NCBI GenBank assembly: GCA_947385505.1
Contig: CANDLP010000017.1
Span: 1 to 14,343 of the forward strand
DNA length: 14,343 bases
Reading direction: 5' to 3'
DNA from: an uncultured Clostridia bacterium
GTDB taxonomy: Bacteria; Bacillota; Clostridia; Oscillospirales; Ruminococcaceae
In this document: piece after piece, positions 13,401 to 14,343 of the stretch
How the letters are laid out: each line of letters starts with the position of its first letter
Numbering within the stretch: the first letter of the stretch is position 1
The notes under the pieces: generated by a model
Seen by the model: the letters and a program-made list of their open reading frames with translations, nothing else
Databases searched by the model: none
What the model was told of the DNA's origin: nothing
Translations under genes and position numbers: made by a program

Positions 13401-13977
13401 TTTCGGAGAGGAGCCGGATTATAATATTATGGCCTTTAAGGAGCGCGAAGGCGGTATTCTGACCGAAAAAGCGGAACAGGAACGTTTATCCGCAGAGCTT
13501 TTAGCCACCAATGCGGTGCTTTCAGTTAACTTTAAAGACGGTCTTGTAAAAACTATGTCGGCTATGCTGGACGCCCTTAACTCAGTTGTCGGGGTGCTTA
13601 TCATAAGCGCCGGAGCATTAGCGTTTGTCGTGCTTTATAATCTTATTAACATAAATATTACAGAGCGGATAAGGGAAATAGCGACTCTTAAGGTAATGGG
13701 ATTTTACGACCTTGAAGTTGACAATTATATTTTCAGGGAAACGCTTATATTGACTCTTATGGGCATAGCCGCAGGTCTGTTCGGCGGGTTCTTCCTTTCA
13801 CAGTTTATTATACAAACGGCGGAAATCGACATGGTGATGTTCGGAAGGGAGATAAGCCCGATGAGCTATGTGTTCTCAGCGCTTATTACGCTGGTGTTCA
13901 GTGTGATTGTTATACTTTATATGCACAGGCATCTTAAAAAAGTGGATATGATTGAGGCTTTGAAATCGGTAGAGTAA
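10462..13977 (+). CDS. FtsX-type ABC permease with large extracellular coiled-coil insertion
   Basis: ATG 10462 (AGAGG 9 nt upstream; an in-frame TTG at 10453 is too close to it) gives 1171 residues. Order: TM1 (about 21-37); a MacB-PCD-like extracellular region (about 40-230); heptad/hendecad coiled coil (about 233-396); a small non-coiled segment rich in Tyr and Asp (about 397-469); a second coiled coil with Y-x-x-G-type repeats (about 470-612); a first FtsX domain (TMs about 641-661, 689-710, 735-755) with the EEQRSQIGTLKALG motif; TM5 (about 808-827) after KVTARNLFRYKRR; a second extracellular domain (about 830-1035); and a second FtsX domain (TMs about 1039-1061, 1095-1117, 1136-1154) with ITERIREIATLKVMGF. 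This is eight TMs with duplicated halves. It pairs with the ATPase just upstream. The substrate is unknown: export or cell-wall signalling both fit. Confidence 0.9.
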   Translation: MKSALQKNTFIEIFRTKSRFLSIFSIVAIGIAFFAGVNNTAPDMKNSADTYYKNSNLSHYRLISTLGFTEEDIAALNGIDGVTVYPGYFTDVIVKNGENDEIVRVMSLSEYGKNNEVNRLELTEGRFPENPGECLADSGGLAAQRHPGDKITIISGDQNDIEDTVSVTEYTVVGTFVSPSYIDMSSRGNTTIGNGNISSLMYIPEENFKVEVYTELYLTADSLAALKAYSPEYDKENERLSEVLESIGENREIERYDEILNEANEEIEKAEKELNDAKEKAEKELGDAKKELDDALKEIENGEKELTDAKNELEEAKQTLNDARNELDENTALYKSGVEEFNDKINKAKFQLSEQRRQLDKNYEDYLKQLEEYNQNVRLFKASDEEYKKGLEDYNEGYGYYSLLDSYYRDYIDVFDLAEALNTELPGIEYRDYIDQSDSDGITVIIPDYVTSAIYEFTYSLPSAIEVSMGLSQLEITKSKLDAAAEELSKANAELKTAGDQIKAAGQTFKESYTQLDDAEKALENEEINGQRTLDENKLQLDNAEKQYQKGIDDYRQGEIDYAKGLAELQEGRDKYSDGLKEYEKGRDEAQSEIADGQRKIRDAKRELLELENPTWYVFDRGDNPGYAEYGENAERINNIASVFPIFFILVAALVCLTTMTRMVEEQRSQIGTLKALGYTNGQIIYKYMFYALSATVLGGLFGAAAGQKLFPFVIMKAYGMMYTVSELVIPTDWVLTLFCILVSVSAVALTVYFSCKSELSEQPAQLMRPKAPRAGKKILLDKLSLWKKVGFNGKVTARNLFRYKRRMLMTIVGIAGCTALTLVGFALEDSISDIINKQYSELVLYDGFFAYDSVDEGDTEQILNVTEKNNCDTVKYLQKKLSVSSGGKTADAYLTVPENKEEFLKFFIFRDRKTGEGFEFYDDRVIIDEKLSVLLDIEAGDIIDIYREGEDKRRLEVSACAENYPNHYVYMSKELYTELFGEEPDYNIMAFKEREGGILTEKAEQERLSAELLATNAVLSVNFKDGLVKTMSAMLDALNSVVGVLIISAGALAFVVLYNLININITERIREIATLKVMGFYDLEVDNYIFRETLILTLMGIAAGLFGGFFLSQFIIQTAEIDMVMFGREISPMSYVFSALITLVFSVIVILYMHRHLKKVDMIEALKSVE
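11263..11328 (+). repeat. 33-bp tandem duplication inside the permease coiled coil
   Basis: Two adjacent 33-bp units (11263-11295 and 11296-11328) differ at only 2 bases (AAC versus GGC). They encode the 11-residue units EKAEKELNDAK and EKAEKELGDAK, permease residues 268-278 and 279-289. Silent positions are the same, so the duplication looks recent. Confidence 0.9.
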
Positions 13978-14019
13978 AAAGCCGCAGTTATTGAACCTAA
14001 AAATATGACAATTCAATAA

Positions 14020-14066
14020 AAAATAAATCCGAGGCATTTAAAAACCGTTAGCCTCGGATTTATTTT
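14020..14066 (+). terminator. Intrinsic terminator of the ABC exporter operon
   Basis: AAAATAAATCCGAGGC (14020-14035) and GCCTCGGATTTATTTT (14051-14066) form a perfect 16-bp stem with a 15-nt loop, ending in a T-tract. A smaller TTATTGAA/TTCAATAA hairpin (13988-13995 with 14012-14019) precedes it. Confidence 0.92.
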
Positions 14067-14132
14067 AGGTCAGAACAAAAAAAATAACCAAAAATATTAA
14101 CCAAAAATTCTCAAACCAAAATAATAAAAATA

Positions 14133-14161
14133 TTGACATTTTCACAAATTTGAAGTATAAT
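14133..14161 (+). promoter_or_regulatory. Full-consensus sigma-A promoter of the last gene
   Basis: TTGACA (14133-14138), 17 nt, TATAAT (14156-14161): a perfect match at both hexamers. Three AACCAAAA copies (14086, 14099, 14114) and A-tracts upstream could act as an UP element. Confidence 0.88.
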
Positions 14162-14220
14162 ATAAACGGAGTGTTGCGCGCTCCAATCGTCTGCTCCCCA
14201 AAAATGATTCGGAGCGGCGA

Positions 14221-14343
14221 ATGAAAGGGATGATCATACAAATGAAAAAAGCGTTGATATTAAGGTTAGCTCCTATATATATTTTAACGGCGGCGCTTTT
14301 TTCTGCGGTATGTGCGGGCGTTTCCGCCGTGCTTATTTCAGGC
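14221..14343 (+). CDS. Start of an exported or membrane protein (cut by right edge)
   Basis: An open frame runs to the window edge. In-frame ATG codons at 14221, 14230 and 14242 compete: 14221 has GGAG 6 nt upstream, while 14242 has AAAGGG about 12 nt upstream. From 14242 the protein begins MKKALILRLAPIY followed by a hydrophobic stretch rich in Leu, Ala and Val, a signal peptide or first membrane helix. Only about 34-41 residues are visible, so no family can be named. It starts a new transcription unit after the exporter terminator. Confidence 0.7.
   Translation, partial: MKGMIIQMKKALILRLAPIYILTAALFSAVCAGVSAVLISG

Overview
The window looks like chromosome from an anaerobic Firmicute of the class Clostridia, most like the Ruminococcus/Oscillospiraceae group. 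The evidence is AT-rich intergenic DNA, moderate-GC genes, near-consensus sigma-A promoters with 17-bp spacing, AGGAGG-type ribosome sites, a tRNA gene with encoded CCA, RNase Y rather than RNase E, and small intergenic hairpin repeats. This placement rests on gene content and style; no database comparison was possible.

Layout, left to right. (1) Bases 1-2540 are read leftwards: galU (UTP-glucose-1-phosphate uridylyltransferase), then a radical-SAM-like three-cysteine DUF5131/Gp37-Gp68 protein, then the start of an aminoglycoside-phosphotransferase-fold kinase that runs off the left edge. Two sigma-A promoters can be seen upstream of galU, and two inverted repeats lie upstream of the kinase gene. 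(2) Bases 2541-5250 are read rightwards: a small exported protein of unknown function, whose promoter follows four 11-bp-spaced direct repeats (an OmpR/PhoB-type operator architecture), then citrate synthase from its own consensus promoter. A cluster of hairpin repeats and a bidirectional terminator follow. (3) RNase Y (rny) is read leftwards. Its most likely start is a TTG behind a strong AGGAGG, and it has a ~295-nt leader. Diverging from it are tRNA-Leu(CAA), a terminator and a Vat/CatB-type xenobiotic acetyltransferase with no obvious promoter of its own. (4) Bases 8170-8751 carry no credible gene but hold repeat hairpins. (5) A small two-TM protein (probably DUF6106) is read leftwards. 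(6) Bases 9445-14066 hold an ABC exporter operon: promoter, a structured leader RNA of no class I recognise, a MacB/LolD-type ATPase, a possible 33-codon ORF overlapping the ATPase stop codon, and a 1171-residue FtsX-type permease with a large extracellular coiled-coil insertion. It ends at a strong terminator. (7) A new transcription unit with a perfect consensus promoter begins an exported or membrane protein cut by the right edge.

Most genes are housekeeping. The parts least explained by known families are the ABC exporter unit (leader RNA, coupled mini-ORF and predicted long coiled-coil stalk), the 11-bp repeat operator upstream of the unknown exported protein, and the acetyltransferase placed behind a tRNA terminator. 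I see no CRISPR array, insertion sequence, integrase or recognisable phage module.
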